From positions 4,962,834 to 5,026,833 of the forward strand of contig CM070561.1 in assembly GCA_036346405.1 (NCBI GenBank): 64,000 bases of DNA, in the 5' to 3' direction. Each line of letters begins with the position of its first letter. Position 1 is the stretch's first letter. The notes beneath the pieces were generated by a model. That model made no database searches, was not told the origin of the DNA, and saw only the letters and a program-made list of their open reading frames with translations. A program made the position numbers and the translations under genes. The stretch is from Phyllostachys edulis. Lineage: Eukaryota; Streptophyta; Magnoliopsida; Poales; Poaceae. Of the stretch, positions 34,681 to 46,113 are shown in pieces.

Positions 34681-35690
34681 CGCGTGATGACCCATCGCCC
34701 AAAGGCATTTTCGATTGTCCTCTACCATCTCGCCTGTCATTATCGCCGACGTGACGGCGATCTCGTCTACGCCTCTTCCATCCGTGGGCGCTGTTGGCGG
34801 CCTCGTTGGCGCCTCTTCCATCTGCGTCGGCTTGGTGACGGTGGTGAAGATGCCTCGCCATCTCGCTTACTTGCTATCTATATAAGTTACATATGCAATA
34901 AAATGGATTGCAAGTGTCCCAAATTAACATATACATTTAAACTTAATAATATGCTCAACATGTGCAATATTAGCAAATAATCATAATTAATTCCAAGATA
35001 AATATGAAACAATTAATCTCGGGAAGAAGTACAGAGGTTGACTATAGAGATCAAGATGGCAAATGAAAAGTTGAATGAGCTCATACAGTGCTAAGGAAAT
35101 GCAAAGGATCACAGCATTTCTTAATAAGAACCGCTCGATTAAACTCTCAACCAATAAAAGGTCTAGAGATTAACAAAGGCATAGACACTATTCCAACATA
35201 TTGATTGATGATATTATGTGCTCTCGTATGAGAGTAGCTAAAGAATAAGTCTTTGCCATCTCAATCCTATTGTCTATACTCTTCATTAAATGAATATGAT
35301 AATATAAATTCAAACTATGAGCTCTTAACAATACTTTGCTTAACGTCAAATGATCTCAACGTTAACTAAAACAGATTAAACTTCCAAATAAACAGAGGTT
35401 GACTATAGAGATCAAGATGACAAATGAAAAGTTGAATGAGCTCATACAGACTACTAGAAGAATCACAAACTAGTCAATAGAACTGATCAATTTGCAATAG
35501 AACTATGAGCTCAACCGAAAGTAACCAATTAATAAAGACATCATATTGACAAGAGTAAGTAATACAATAGAGCTCAAGTATGAACTAACTATCACATTCA
35601 ATCTCAAGATAAGATGTAGTTCATCACAGAGCATGTCAACAAAGCCCATCGATCAATTTGCAAACCGCCATAGAGGAGCAATACTTATTA
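34680..35690. other. CACTA intergenic DNA with a 55-bp duplicated phrase
   Basis: This AT-rich spacer has a phrase beginning GAGGTTGACTATAGAGATCA and ending GAGCTCATACAG that occurs at 35034 and again at 35395, with one or two differences. No coding domain is visible. The upstream end (34680-34860) may hold the decayed N-terminal coding part of the second gene. Confidence 0.5.
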
Positions 35691-35699
35691 CAGAGAGGA

Positions 35700-36110
35700 T
35701 GCCGCACAAGAACTCACGGTGCAAGGAGGAGGCCGGTGCAGGGGAGGAGGCCGACGCGGGGAGGAGGGAGGTGCAGGGGAGGAGGCCGAGATGGGGAGGA
35801 GGACGGCTTGGGGAGAAGGCCGGGCAGAGGGAGGAGGCCGACACGGGAGGAGGACGGCAACAGGGAGAAGGCCAGGCAGAGGGAGGAGGCCGACACGGGA
35901 GGAGGACGGGCGGCGCGAGGTTCCGAGGCGACGCCGGTGGCTTACGGCCGGGAGGTGAACGGGGCGCTGAGGTCGGGGCGCCGAGGTCGGGGCGGCGGGC
36001 ACCGAGGTCAAGGCGCCGAGGTCGAGGGCGCCGAGGTTGGGGGCGCCGAGGTCGGGCGCCAATGTCGGGGGTGGGCGCCGAGGTCGAGGTCGGCGGTGAA
36101 CGGTGAGCCC
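35700..36110. repeat. GGAGGAGGCCGA / CGAGGTCGGGGCGC low-complexity block
   Basis: A purine- and GC-rich block of repeated GGAGGAGGCCGACACGGG and GCGCCGAGGTCG phrases, followed by CCCTAAACCCTAGAGG. It creates open frames up to 186 codons on both strands with no domain. It may be the GC-rich leader of a CACTA transcript. Confidence 0.7.
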
Positions 36111-36189
36111 TAAACCCTAGAGGAGGCGAATGAGTAGCGAGAGCCTAAGGAGCGCTGGAGAGGAAGTGACAAGTGAGAGCAAAACCCTA

Positions 36190-36310
36190 GCTGCTTCGCT
36201 TTATAAAAGTATATCACGATTTGCGGTTCTATTAAAGAACCGCTCAGGATATTCTTATCACTGCATTTGTTGTATTATAAAACCATCTGTGATAGCCTCA
36301 CAAAACCTGA
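36190..36310. repeat. Internal copy of CACTA subterminal-type repeats
   Basis: TATATCACGATTTGCGGTTC, GAACCGCTCAGGATA and AACCATCTGTGATA appear far from either terminus of the CACTA. This is either a rearranged end of a second, related CACTA or an internal duplication. Confidence 0.5.
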
Positions 36311-36413
36311 TGACAATGTGTGATATCCTGACAAAACATAGTGAACCTGGTGACAAGTATGATGACAATCATGACAAGTCCATATGAATTCGAACCTGGT
36401 GACAAGTATGATG

Positions 36414-36690
36414 ACAAGTTCATAACACATTTGACTTCAAAATTTCATATCTAATCCAACTCAACTCCAAATCAAGTGAAACCAATTTTGATACTCCACA
36501 TTACAATGTACGTCCACATTGACATCAATATCAAATATGACAAGTCCATAACAAGTTCATAACACCTTTGACTTCAAAATTTCATATCTAATTTAACTCA
36601 ACTCCAAATCAAGTGAAACCAATTTTGATACTCCACATTACAATGTACGTCCACATTGACATCAATATCAAATATGACAAGTCCATAATA
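36414..36690. repeat. Two-copy tandem duplication, unit 137 bp
   Basis: The phrase AGTTCATAACACATTTGACT at about 36417 recurs as AGTTCATAACACCTTTGACT at about 36554. The following roughly 115 bases (CTCAACTCCAAATCAAGTG, TACAATGTACGTCCACATTG) are nearly identical in both copies. Confidence 0.85.
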
Positions 36691-36789
36691 CATCAACACA
36701 TGACAATTTCACGTTGACATCAAAATATATGAGAGATTACAAGTCCATAACACATGATGTTATGGAATAAATTAATTACATTGGAGTAA

Positions 36790-39700
36790 ATTCTTAATTA
36801 AAATATAGGCCTTCGTGATGATCGACGCAAGATATAGCTAGCTTCCTCACAGGTTCTTCCTCGAGCCTAATGCCATTTTCGAAAGGAGGCAACTCATCAA
36901 ATTGATTGTATTCTTCCTCGCCCACTACATTCTCAACTCCGACATTCCTCCTTTTTCCATGAAGAACTATGTGGCGCTTATTTGCTTGGGTCGGTTACAT
37001 AGAAGACTTGAACAACTTGGTTAGCCAAGACGTAATGGTTCGCTTTTGTATCCGACACGCTCGAGGTCCACGGTAGTGACACCGCATTTATCGACCTTCA
37101 CCGTGGGAGATGGACCCAACGGCACCGAAATAGGGGATCTTGAAAAGCACGAGTCGAGCTCCCATATCTCCTCTATTTGCCCATAGTAGGAGCTCCTCAT
37201 CCAATCGTCTTGAATGCATCTATGCGGACACGCCGTGATCGGATCAGGCTCTTCCTATCCCGAATGCCAGATAAAATGTGTACCCATTTATGTCATATCC
37301 TTGCCATGCGACAATTGTAAATTGTGGCCTCGTACAACCATAGCAAAGGTATCATCACTTGATGACCTCCAGCTGATTCGCACCTTTAACCATTCGCTGA
37401 ACCGACGGTTGTGCTCTCTCGTGATCCAAACCTCCGACCGTCTCGATTACGTTGGTGCACCATGTCTTTGTGCTCGCCGATGTACGAGGACACTTGGGTC
37501 ATGTGTTGCAAGACCGTGAAATGGGCTTGAGCGCGACGTATCCAGATCGGAGTGATTGATTTCCTTCGATGGTCCCGATACCATCCAGTCTCCTCTCATG
37601 GCGAGATAGAGGCACACCCATCGGTTCCACTCGAGCCATGTAGTCGACGCAGAACTCAATGACCTCTTCGTTGCATAACCTTCGATGATCTTGCCCTCCT
37701 ACGAGATCGATTCCGCTCAGGACTTGAGAATTCCCATGTACCTCTTTAACGGGTACATATGACGAAGAACACAGGGCGCATATCTTTATCTCTTTCACAA
37801 GGTGAACAATGAGATGGACCATGATATCGAAAAATGATGGAGGGAAATACATCTCAAGATGACATAGAGTCGTCACCACCTCGCCTGCAGAGCATCTAGT
37901 CCTTGGGGATCAATGATCTTCGAGCAATTGAGTTGAAAAATAACATGACCTCAAGATTGCCACTCGGACCTTGTTCGCAAGATACTTCTAATTACAACAG
38001 AAGCATTTGTGTCATCAAGACATGACAATCATGAGACTTCATACCAATTAATTTCAAATCTTGCATAGAAACAAGGTTCTTAATGTTAGCGGAGTAACGG
38101 ATGGGACTTTCACTCTATGCAAGCTCGCACGCTTCATTTCTCTAGGCCTTGGACAGAGTGTAGCAAGTTGGGGAAGGTACGTTCAGTCTCAGATCGGTCT
38201 CTTCCGGTGCAAACTCGGTCCTTATGTTCATATCAACCAAGTCACGCATGCGCTAACACCATCCTTTGTTTTGCCACTAATGTTCAAAGAAGAGACCAAT
38301 CAAGCTATCACATACATTCTTCTACGTGCATGACGTCGATGTAGTGGCTAACTTTAAGTGCTCCCAATAAGGCAAGTCCCAAAAATTGACCGCTTCTTCC
38401 AGATGTTCTTCTCACGGGTTCTTAATTTACGCCCTTCCCAAGCACAACATCGATATCCTTAACCATATCATAGAACTCTTTCCTCTAAAAGCCCTTGGAC
38501 TGAATCGTTCTCCTTATTTCCGCCGAATTATTTTTTCATCTTGCGGTATGGGTGACTCTGAGGAAGGAACCTACGGTGACGATATATACGCTTTCATGAG
38601 TTGTTCAACCATACACTCTCCGTAGCATCTAAGCAAGGCGATGTGCTTTGGCTCCTTTTGTACCAAGTCTGAACAAAGTTACCAAGGGCGGGAAAATCAT
38701 TGATGGTGCGTAACAACATGGCGCGTAAAGTGAAGTTCTCTCGCTTGTACGCATCCCATACATGTACCCTTCGCTCCACAAAGGTCACAAGATCTTCCAA
38801 AGAATGGTGCTAGGTACACATCAATATCATTCCAAAGTTGCTTCGCCCTTGGATAAGTAGTGGCATCAAAATGTACTTCCGCTTCATACACGACCAAGGA
38901 GGAAGGTTGTACATACATAGATTCACGGGCGGGTGCTATGTCACCGATCATGTTACCGAAAGGATTCATTCCATCCGTACTCAACCCTAACCTTATGTTC
39001 CTCGATTCCAAGACCGATCTCTTCAAGCTCGATCGAAGTTTCTCCATCGGGCAAAATCAGCAGGTGTCTTAGCTTTCCATCTCTTACGCTCCTCGAAAGT
39101 GCCAACGCAGCAATCTTGCCTCCTTTGGGTTCGTAAATAAACGCTTCAAACGTGGGATCACAGCGAGATACCACAACATCTTAGCAGGAGGTCCTTGCTT
39201 CACCTTAGTAGTATTCTCGACGCTTGTCGGGATGCTTTGCACACGGACATACATGCATGTCTGCATACTCTTTACTGTAGAGGATACAATCGTTCGGACA
39301 TGCATGTATTCTTTCTACTTCCATTCCCAATGGAAAAATAACCTTCTTTGCTTGATAGGTGGTGTTGGGCAACACATTTCTCCGAAGGATATCCGCTAGA
39401 GACCTAACAATGCCGTGAAACTCTTATCGGACCAACCATTGCTTGCCTTCAATTTCAGCATAGTTCAAGCATGGTTGACAACCTTGTATATTCCGGCTTG
39501 CAACCAGGAACAAAGGTCTCACCGAGTCCTCCTTAAGCCCTCGAATTTACAAAACTCTCTCTCCAGTAGTTCTCTTCGCATCGCGTAGCATCCGATCCAG
39601 ATTGTCATCGTACACCTATTCTCATCAAAAGCACACCACATCCGCAAATCGTTGACTTCTCGGCGATGTCGTCATTATTAACTTCGGTATAATCGCTTTC

Positions 39701-39960
39701 ACCGTGATCGTCCAACATGTATACCCTTTTTGAAACCCCTTTGAATCAAGTGCACTTCGATCTGCCGCGTTGTTAAACATCTTGATTACGCAATCAATGC
39801 ATGGACAAGACATAAAATTTATCCCTTCTTCAACATATCCTCGCCGTGGCTCTTCTAAAAGCAACCACGCCATTAATGTACTCTTGACTCACACGGTTCA
39901 CACCGCACATCCAGCCGATCCATCTACACTACGATGTAACAAATTAGTGTCAAATTGATT
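36790..39960 (-). pseudogene. CACTA TNP2-type transposase (decayed)
   Basis: Minus-strand order fits TNP2 proteins of grass CACTA elements. A Transpos_assoc-like start (39873-39770: GYVEEGINFMSCPCIDC) is followed by the catalytic-domain region (39174-38600: RHPADSPQW-like text in mixed frames, LRLGLSTDGMNPFGN, NDIDVYLAP, VWDAYKRENFTLRAM, TINDFPALGN). Next is the DUF4218-like part (37879-37600: LEMYFPPSFFDIMVHLIVHL, EVIEFCVDYM). The C-terminal part is near 37060-36800 (GKRRNVGVENVVGEEEYNQF, DELPPFENG). Many frameshifts and stops separate these, so no active transposase can be made. Confidence 0.8.
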
Positions 39961-40990
39961 AGCGATTAATTTATAGCAAACATAAAGGGTTATAGATCGT
40001 TACCCTTGGAGCTCACAAAGAAAATACGATTCCTCTCTCCTTTCCTTCTCCTCTCTAAGGTGGCGAATGGGGAGGAGGCGGCGGTGTTGGAGGCGCTTAG
40101 GGGGGTCCAACCTTCTCCTCTCTAAGTGGCGCAATGGATAATTATTGATTATCTCGCATGATTGTTGATTAGATACGAGACAAAAGACAAGAAGAAGATC
40201 CTAATAACTAGCAAGTTGGTTCGCGACATGCGTTGTATCCGCTTTTGATATAATTGAAACAATAAACCACCGTGATGACGCTTTCTTCATGGATAAATGG
40301 AGGAAATATAAAATAGATCATTGCACATGTGACTTATCTTGGTGTGTCATAAATTCTTCTTTTTAATCTGCTCTAGAAAACAACTCATGAAATTAGTTTC
40401 GATTAAGACTTTCACCTCTTTGTACGTATTTACTGCTTTTGTCTCATCGTTGCACAAAGGAATTACACGCATTAAAGGCTACATGTTTTGCTTTTCATTT
40501 TCTCGAATTTATATCATACTTTTGGTTCAATAACATCCAATGGTCGCTATAGTTTAGGTTTAATTAGGGTCCATCAAATTGAGAGCTAGATGTTTTGCCT
40601 TTTTCTAAGAATTTATTGCTTTTGTGAGAAGTATTAATTGAAACTTAAACCCTATGCTTTCGATTAAGGAATACAACAAAGAAAACAAAACAATAGGGTC
40701 CATGTACAGAGTAGCAAAATAAGGGAAAATCATTAATCAATAGAGTGGATAAAGGATAATAAGTATTTACTCCATCTGCTTAATTAGGGAGGAGCCGCAG
40801 TTGGAGGAGAGCTAGGGCAGGAAGTGTGGCACTGGGAGGAGGAGCAGATCTAAGTGGAGCCCGGCGGGGTTGCTCCAAAGCGGTAGGCAGTGGCAGAGGC
40901 GGCGGCGGGCGGCGTAGTGGACATGGCAGTAGTGTGGCAATGAACCTGGCAATGGCGGCATGCGAAGGGATGTGTCGGGCTCGATGAGCA
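39960..40990. other. CACTA right arm, 5' region of the transposase gene
   Basis: No gene is visible here. A short GGAGGAGGCGGCGG block (40072-40115) and AT-rich DNA lie upstream of the TNP2-type reading frames, where leader exons or the promoter would be expected on the minus strand. Confidence 0.5.
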
Positions 40991-41413
40991 CGGAGGAGAT
41001 ATCACGAGCGGTTTTAATCGAACCGCTCTGGATAACTAATATCACAGATGGTTCGTTTAGAACTGCGTCGTGCTATCACGCACGGTTTTATTAAGAACCG
41101 CTCGCGGAAAATCCGCCAATCACTGCACGGTCCGTTAATAGAACTGCGTGATAGTACACGAGCGGTTGTAAACTAAAACCGCTCAGGATTACGGATTATC
41201 ACGCACGTTTGTTAATAGAACCGCTTTATGATAATTCATGCAGCGACTCTATTAATAAACCGTCAGGATAGATGACTATCACAGACGGTTCTAAAAAATA
41301 CCGTCTGTGATAGGCTATCTGTGCCACCCGCAGGTCCGGACAGACCCAACACAGACGGTTCCAAAGGAACCGTCTGTGATGGTGCATCTACTATAGCCTG
41401 TTTTGTAGTAGTG
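40990..41413. repeat. CACTA right subterminal repeats and terminal inverted repeat
   Basis: Roughly ten copies of CACGCACGGTTTTATTAAGA / AACCGCTCGCGG-type units and CACAGACGGTTC / GAACCGTCTGTGATA pairs precede the terminal TTTTGTAGTAGTG. Some units form near-perfect hairpins (for example 41338-41380). They mirror the left end at 26700-27110. Confidence 0.85.
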
Positions 41414-41416
41414 TGT

Positions 41417-42381
41417 CCAGGATGGGGTAGACCTGGCCGACTAATCAGCAGATGTTTTGGCTTGGTTCTGTCATGGTGGCGTGATCTTCGAGTTACCGGA
41501 TGGAATCACACAGCGCAAGAGGGGGTCTAGCAAGGCGAAACCTTAGCGGGCAAAACCAGGGCAAAATGGAGCTTTGTAAAGGCCTTGTCACATGCTCTAG
41601 ACTGCTTACCAAAGGTAGTGATTAGTGGTATCGACGGGTGCCAAACAAACTAGATAATTCGTGTCTTGTGGGTAAAGTTGTACAACCTCTGCAGAGTGTA
41701 AATCTATTCGAATAGCCGTGTCCCCGGTTATGGACAATGCCTGGTGATTTCACGCAAGGGGTATACTTTCTCAAACCTTGTTGGTCTTGGTTGGTTCCGA
41801 GTGGTCTGGGCCGTGACCAAGGTGGTCATGAGTTGTTTCGAAAAGAACTTGCTTACTTATGTATTACTCTTTCAACTTGTGCTTTGCAATCTACTTACTG
41901 TATTTCAAGTTAATATTGCTTTATGCAAAGTGACCATAAAGACCTCCTTGTCAAGCCTTGCATAAATAATAATTGCATACATTTCCCTACGGCTTGTTGA
42001 GTACATTCAAAGTACTCATGGCTTTGTGCCCTCTGGTTGATCATCAGTTGAAGAAGACGTCCCAGGGAGCTCCAAGCTCTGGGAAGAGGAGGTCTTCGAA
42101 GACCAGGCGTGCTAGGACATCCTCCACTAGATTGCCTATGGGCATGTCGTGTGGCCCCCGCGTGCATTTTTGGTGTTCCGCTGTGTTGTAGCCCCGCGTG
42201 GCACTTCTGTAAAAAGCTTGACCATAAGGTCTTTTGTTGTTGTTATTATTAATTTGTCTGCTTCATCTTTAGTTTGTTGTATGGTTGTGATCACATCATT
42301 GTTGAACTGTGCGGACTAGCGACTGATCGTGGGACTAGTCCGCTTTTACAGAGGTCCCGGGTTGTTACAGGGGACATGACA
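41417..42381 (+). mobile_element. Tekay-type LTR 'T1', right part
   Basis: LTR sequence resumes after the CACTA. It includes the conserved core (41575-41745) and the tail CTGTGCGGACTAGCGACTGATCG, and a canonical-looking end GGGTTGTTACA at 42369. Twelve further bases (GGGGACATGACA) precede the CGTAG duplication at 42382-42386, where the Copia LTR resumes. The insertion as a whole is therefore 20417-42381. Adding all T1 pieces gives only about 2 kb, shorter than related LTRs here, so parts were deleted. Confidence 0.75.
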
Positions 42382-42386
42382 CGTAG

Positions 42387-42404
42387 CCTACCCGTGACCC
42401 TACA
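42387..42404 (+). mobile_element. Angela-type Copia 5' LTR, last 18 bases
   Basis: CCTACCCGTGACCCTACA matches the final 18 bases of the 3' LTR (49412-49429) and restores the left LTR to about 1,684 bp. The CGTAG of the T1 target duplication (42382-42386) precedes it. Confidence 0.92.
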
Positions 42405-42405
42405 G

Positions 42406-42420
42406 TGGTATCAGAGCCAC
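42406..42420 (+). other. Copia primer-binding site (initiator tRNA-Met type)
   Basis: TGGTATCAGAGCCAC lies one base after the end of the 5' LTR. It is complementary to the 3' end of plant initiator tRNA-Met, as in most Copia elements. Confidence 0.93.
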
Positions 42421-43755
42421 CCCGTCTAGTTTTAGATTCAGATTAGTTGCATATTGTGATATGTAGGAGTTATAGATATGATCTATCTCTATTTTTTGTT
42501 GGTCGTAGATTATTTTTGGTGATGGTCGATATGATCGTCCATGCGCGGTGGTCATAAGATGGGTTCATGTTCATTATTCCGTGATCGTGTTTTCATGGTC
42601 GTATCATGACTTGCCTCTACCGGTCAGTTTCCGCCATCGGGGCAGACAGTGATCGTAAATCCAGGGAGCACACGAAGATCAATCTAGTTGATCAAATTGG
42701 AGTTGCGATCGAAAAGGGTTAATGTGATTCATCCAATGCGATTTACATGGACGGAAGAGTAGAAAAATTTCGCATACAGGGGCTACTGCCCCTGTGACCC
42801 CACTCCGCTCACCGGCAAGCGGAACCACTGAAAAAGACCTTGGTGATTGGTATTGCTAGTTCACACCATCCGTTAGATAGAATACAATTCTATGCCTGAC
42901 TTGTTTTTGCAGGATTTTGTGAATAGTATGACCTATGATGTATGAGATGCATGTATGTGTGTAATGTTCATGGCCTGCGTGTCATGCTTATTGCAGCCCA
43001 AGGCTATCCATATTTGTATAACAGCCTACGTGTCAACTTGCGATGCTTCTTCACTCCTTGTAATTTATTACTAGTGCTATTAGGAGTAATGGCTTAGTGG
43101 GAGTACTTGGAGGAATTGACCACTTGGAGACATGGTGAATAGGGAGTACGACGATGGAGATCACCGTGTGGAAGGGTCATACTATATCACAATGCAATAT
43201 GATTGTCTGTGAATGCCTTTCTTTTCTATGCATTTATTTCTATGCATGTTATTTAATTGCTTTAAATGCTTTTGACATGGTAGAAGTAAAATTCCCTCAC
43301 ATAATATTAAGTTAAATTGATACCCTCCCAATTAGCTGCACCATCCAAAGTCATGTATTTTAATGGTAGGTCTTGCTAAAGAAGAGTGCCATTAAATTTC
43401 CTTGATTAGATGGGTTTGTGTCGGACACTTACATGCATAGCATTGGTTTAACTTGACAAGGTCATCATAACAATTATGGTCCTTGGGGCATAGGGTTGGG
43501 TGCCGGAGCATAGAGATGCTGCCCAACAACAAGAGTCATATAGAGATATGATTACCAAAGGTTGCTTACCAATTTCACTAATCTTCTAACAGTGATGCCA
43601 AAGCTCACTACTAGATTAATTGATTATGGGTCTTGAATCACTAAATGTCATAAGAGGGATATGGTATTTAGTGGGAGTATATTTATTAAATTGTTTAATA
43701 GAAGTTACTTTTCTTGAACATATATCTTAGTTTTGCATATTTTATATTGTAGATC
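42421..43755 (+). other. Copia untranslated leader
   Basis: About 1.3 kb lie between the primer-binding site and the first gag codon, with no coding signature. A long leader is normal for Angela/BARE-type elements. The first ATG of the gag frame is at 43756, after TATTGTAGATC. Confidence 0.7.
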
Positions 43756-44620
43756 ATGGCACCAACTGTTGTATCTACATCTAGTTTTGTTTTACGTTCG
43801 ATACTTGATAAGGAAAAACTGAATGGAACAAATTTTGCGGATTGGTCCCAACCTAAGAATTGTTCTTGGGCAAGATAAAAAGGAACATGTTCTAGAGGAA
43901 CCAATTCCAGATGTGTCTGCTGAAAATATCGCTACATTTTAAACCGCCTATGAAAAGGCATGTGATGAGTCCCTTGATGTTAGTTGTCTCATGCTTGTCA
44001 GCGATGAACTCGACCTTCTAAGTAGTTTGAGAACATCGAGGTTTATGATATGATCGTGAAGCGCCAAAGGCATGTTTGAAACACAAGCAAGAACTGAGAG
44101 ATATGAGATCTCAAAGAAGTTGTTTGGGAGTAAGCTAGCAGAGGGTAGTTCGGTGAGCCCACATGTAATCAAAATGGTTGGTTACACACAGATCTTAGAA
44201 AAACTTTGTTTTCCACTAAGTCATGAGTTGGTTACAGATTTGATTCTTGCTTCGCTTCCTGCAAGCTATGGGCAGTTCATTCTGAACTTCCATATGAATG
44301 GCTTAGACAAGAATCTCACCGAACTGCATATGATGCTCAAGACTGCAGATGGCAGCATTAAGAAAAGCAACAATCATATGATGATGGTGCAAAAGAGTAC
44401 AAGCTTCAAGAAGAAGGCTAAGACTTGGGTCAAAGGAAAGGGCAAGGCTAAAGTTTCAATGGGATCCAAACTAATAAGCCTAAGCTCAAGATTAAGTCCG
44501 GCCCGACTCAAGAGAATGAATGATTTTAATGCAAAGAACCAGGCCATTGGAAGAGGAACTGCAAGAAATACCTGGCTGATCTGAAAAGGAATGGTGGGAC
44601 TAAACCTTCCACTTTAAGTA
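43756..44620 (+). pseudogene. Copia gag (broken)
   Basis: The frame begins MAPTVVSTSSFVLRSILDKE, typical of Angela/BARE-type gag. It is disrupted by a frameshift near 43850, a stop near 43940 and further lesions to about 44070. A long open stretch (44072-44584) then holds MFETQARTERYEISKKLF, VSPHVIKMVGY, LSHELVTDLILASLP and ELHMMLKTADGSIKK, the conserved gag core, with a basic tail. The zinc knuckle is not intact. Confidence 0.85.
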
Positions 44621-45087
44621 TTAATGTTATAGATGTTTTTCTTGCTGACTCTTCTGTTAACTCTTGGGTATTTCATATCGATCGGTTGCTCATATTTGCA
44701 ATTCGATGCGAGTCTAACAAGGAGTAGGAGAATTACAAGGAGCAAGATGGATCTTCGCATCGGGAATAAAGCAAGGGTTGCTGCATTAGTTGTCGGGACT
44801 TTGCCATTACTTTTGCCCTCAGGATTTATTATAGAATTAAATAATTGTTATTACATTCCAACCATAAGTAGAAACATCATCTCTGCCTCATGTTTGATGG
44901 CAGAGGGTTATAAGTTCATTATTAAGGACAATGGTTGTTCCATATTTTTGAATGAAATGTTTCATGGCTATGCTCCTGTTATGAATGGGTTGTTTATTTT
45001 AAATCTTGATGATGCACCCGTCTATAATATTAATGCGAAGAGGCTTCGTCCTAATGATATGAATTCACTTTTATTTGGCATTGTCGC
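44621..45087 (+). pseudogene. Copia protease region (active site lost)
   Basis: Text such as RIGNKARVAALVVGT, LNNCYYIPTISRNIISAS and KDNGCSIFLNEMFHGYAPV is the usual Angela-type protease-to-integrase stretch. The catalytic D-(S/T)-G triad expected near the start of this region is not readable; only the Asp followed by an altered context can be seen. A frameshift separates the two parts. Confidence 0.75.
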
Positions 45088-45690
45088 TTGGGTCACATAA
45101 GTAAGAAATGTATGAAGAAGCTCCATGATGATGGAATTCTAAACTCATTTGATTTGGAATCATTTGAAACGTGCGAATCTTACCTACTCGGAAAGATGAC
45201 CAAGACACCCTTCACTGGTCGGAGTGAGAGGGCATCCGACTTGTTGGCACTCATATATACTGATGTGTGTGGACCAATGAGCATGACAGCTAGAGGTGGT
45301 TCTCAGTACTTGATTACTTTCACCGATGACTATAGTAGATATGGATATATCTATTTAATGAGGCACAAGTCGGAATCCTTTGAAAAGTTCAAGGAGTTCC
45401 AAAGTGAGGTACATAATCAACTTGGCAAGACAATCAAATGTTTACGATCTGATCATAGAGGTGAATTTTTGAGCCATGAATTTGGTGATCATTTGAAACA
45501 ATGTGGAATTGTTCCACAGCTTACACCACCGGGCACTCCACAATGGAATGGGGTGTCCAAGTGGCGTAATCGGATCTTGTTGGACATGGTTCGGTCGATG
45601 ATGAGCCAATCGGATCTGCCATTGTCTTTTTAGGGTTACGCTCTAGAAACTATCGCTTTCACTTTAAATAGGGTACCATCTAAATCAGTA
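45088..45690 (+). pseudogene. Copia integrase (catalytic Glu changed)
   Basis: Zinc-binding text (HISKKCMKKLH, then TCESYLLGK, where a Cys-x-x-Cys pair is expected) is followed by the core. The first Asp is in YTDVCGPMS and the second in LRSDHRGEFLS. The third acidic residue, expected as E in the NGVSERRNR-type motif, is Lys (NGVSKWRNR). A stop follows PLSF at about 45632, and the C-terminal integrase part resumes in a new frame to about 46113 (DKCFSIGYSRETKGYYFYN). Confidence 0.85.
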
Positions 45691-45708
45691 GATAAGACAC
45701 CATATGAG

Positions 45709-46113
45709 ATGTGGACTGGGAAGAGTCCTAGTTTGTCTTTTCTAAAGATTTGGGATATGATGTCTATGTTAATTAAACATTTGACGTCTGATAAACTCAC
45801 ACCCAAGTCAGATAAATGCTTCTCTATAGGATATTCTAGGGAAACCAAAGGATATTATTTCTACAACCGAGAAGAAGGCAAAGTTTTTGTTGCCCAAAAT
45901 GGTGTCTTTTTGGAGAAAGAGTTTCTTTCAAAAGGAGTCAGTGGGAGAAAGGTGCAACTCGAAGAAATTGGGGAAACGTCTGAAAGTGTTTCAACTCCTA
46001 CTGAACCTCTACAGGATAAACAAAATATTGTTGAACCTGTAGATGAGGCATCAGCCCCACGTAGATCTAAAGGGCTACATCAATTGCCAATAAGGTATGG
46101 GCATGATGAATAA
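45709..46113 (+). pseudogene. Copia integrase C-terminus and linker
   Basis: This open stretch carries the GKGYYFYN-type motif of Copia integrase C-termini and the acidic linker (KVQLEEIGE.., EPLQDKQNIVEPV) that precedes reverse transcriptase in Angela-type polyproteins. It is out of frame with the integrase core upstream. Confidence 0.7.

Larger units (their letters stand above)
26691..41413 (-). mobile_element. CACTA (En/Spm-type) transposon, 14.7 kb including a nested solo LTR, TSD TGT
   Basis: The ends are CACTACTACAGAAG (26691) and the inverted TTTTGTAGTAGTG (ending 41413), flanked by the 3-bp duplication TGT on both sides (26688-26690 and 41414-41416). Both ends carry dense subterminal repeats. 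Minus-strand genes are a TNP2-type transposase (36790-39960) and a second gene with Transposase_24-like and C48-like parts (33238-34680 plus 28041-28700). Without the nested LTR T2 and its duplicated target the element would be about 10.3 kb. The genes carry many lesions, so it is not autonomous now, but the intact TIRs mean it could in principle be moved in trans. Confidence 0.9.

Noticed and set aside
35546..36106. Open frame of 186 codons, Gly/Arg-rich
   Set aside because: It is produced by the GGAGGAGGCCGA repeat; alternative frames on both strands are equally open.
26691..41413. A functional autonomous CACTA
   Set aside because: TIRs and TSD are intact, but both genes need many frame changes and the second is split by a solo LTR.
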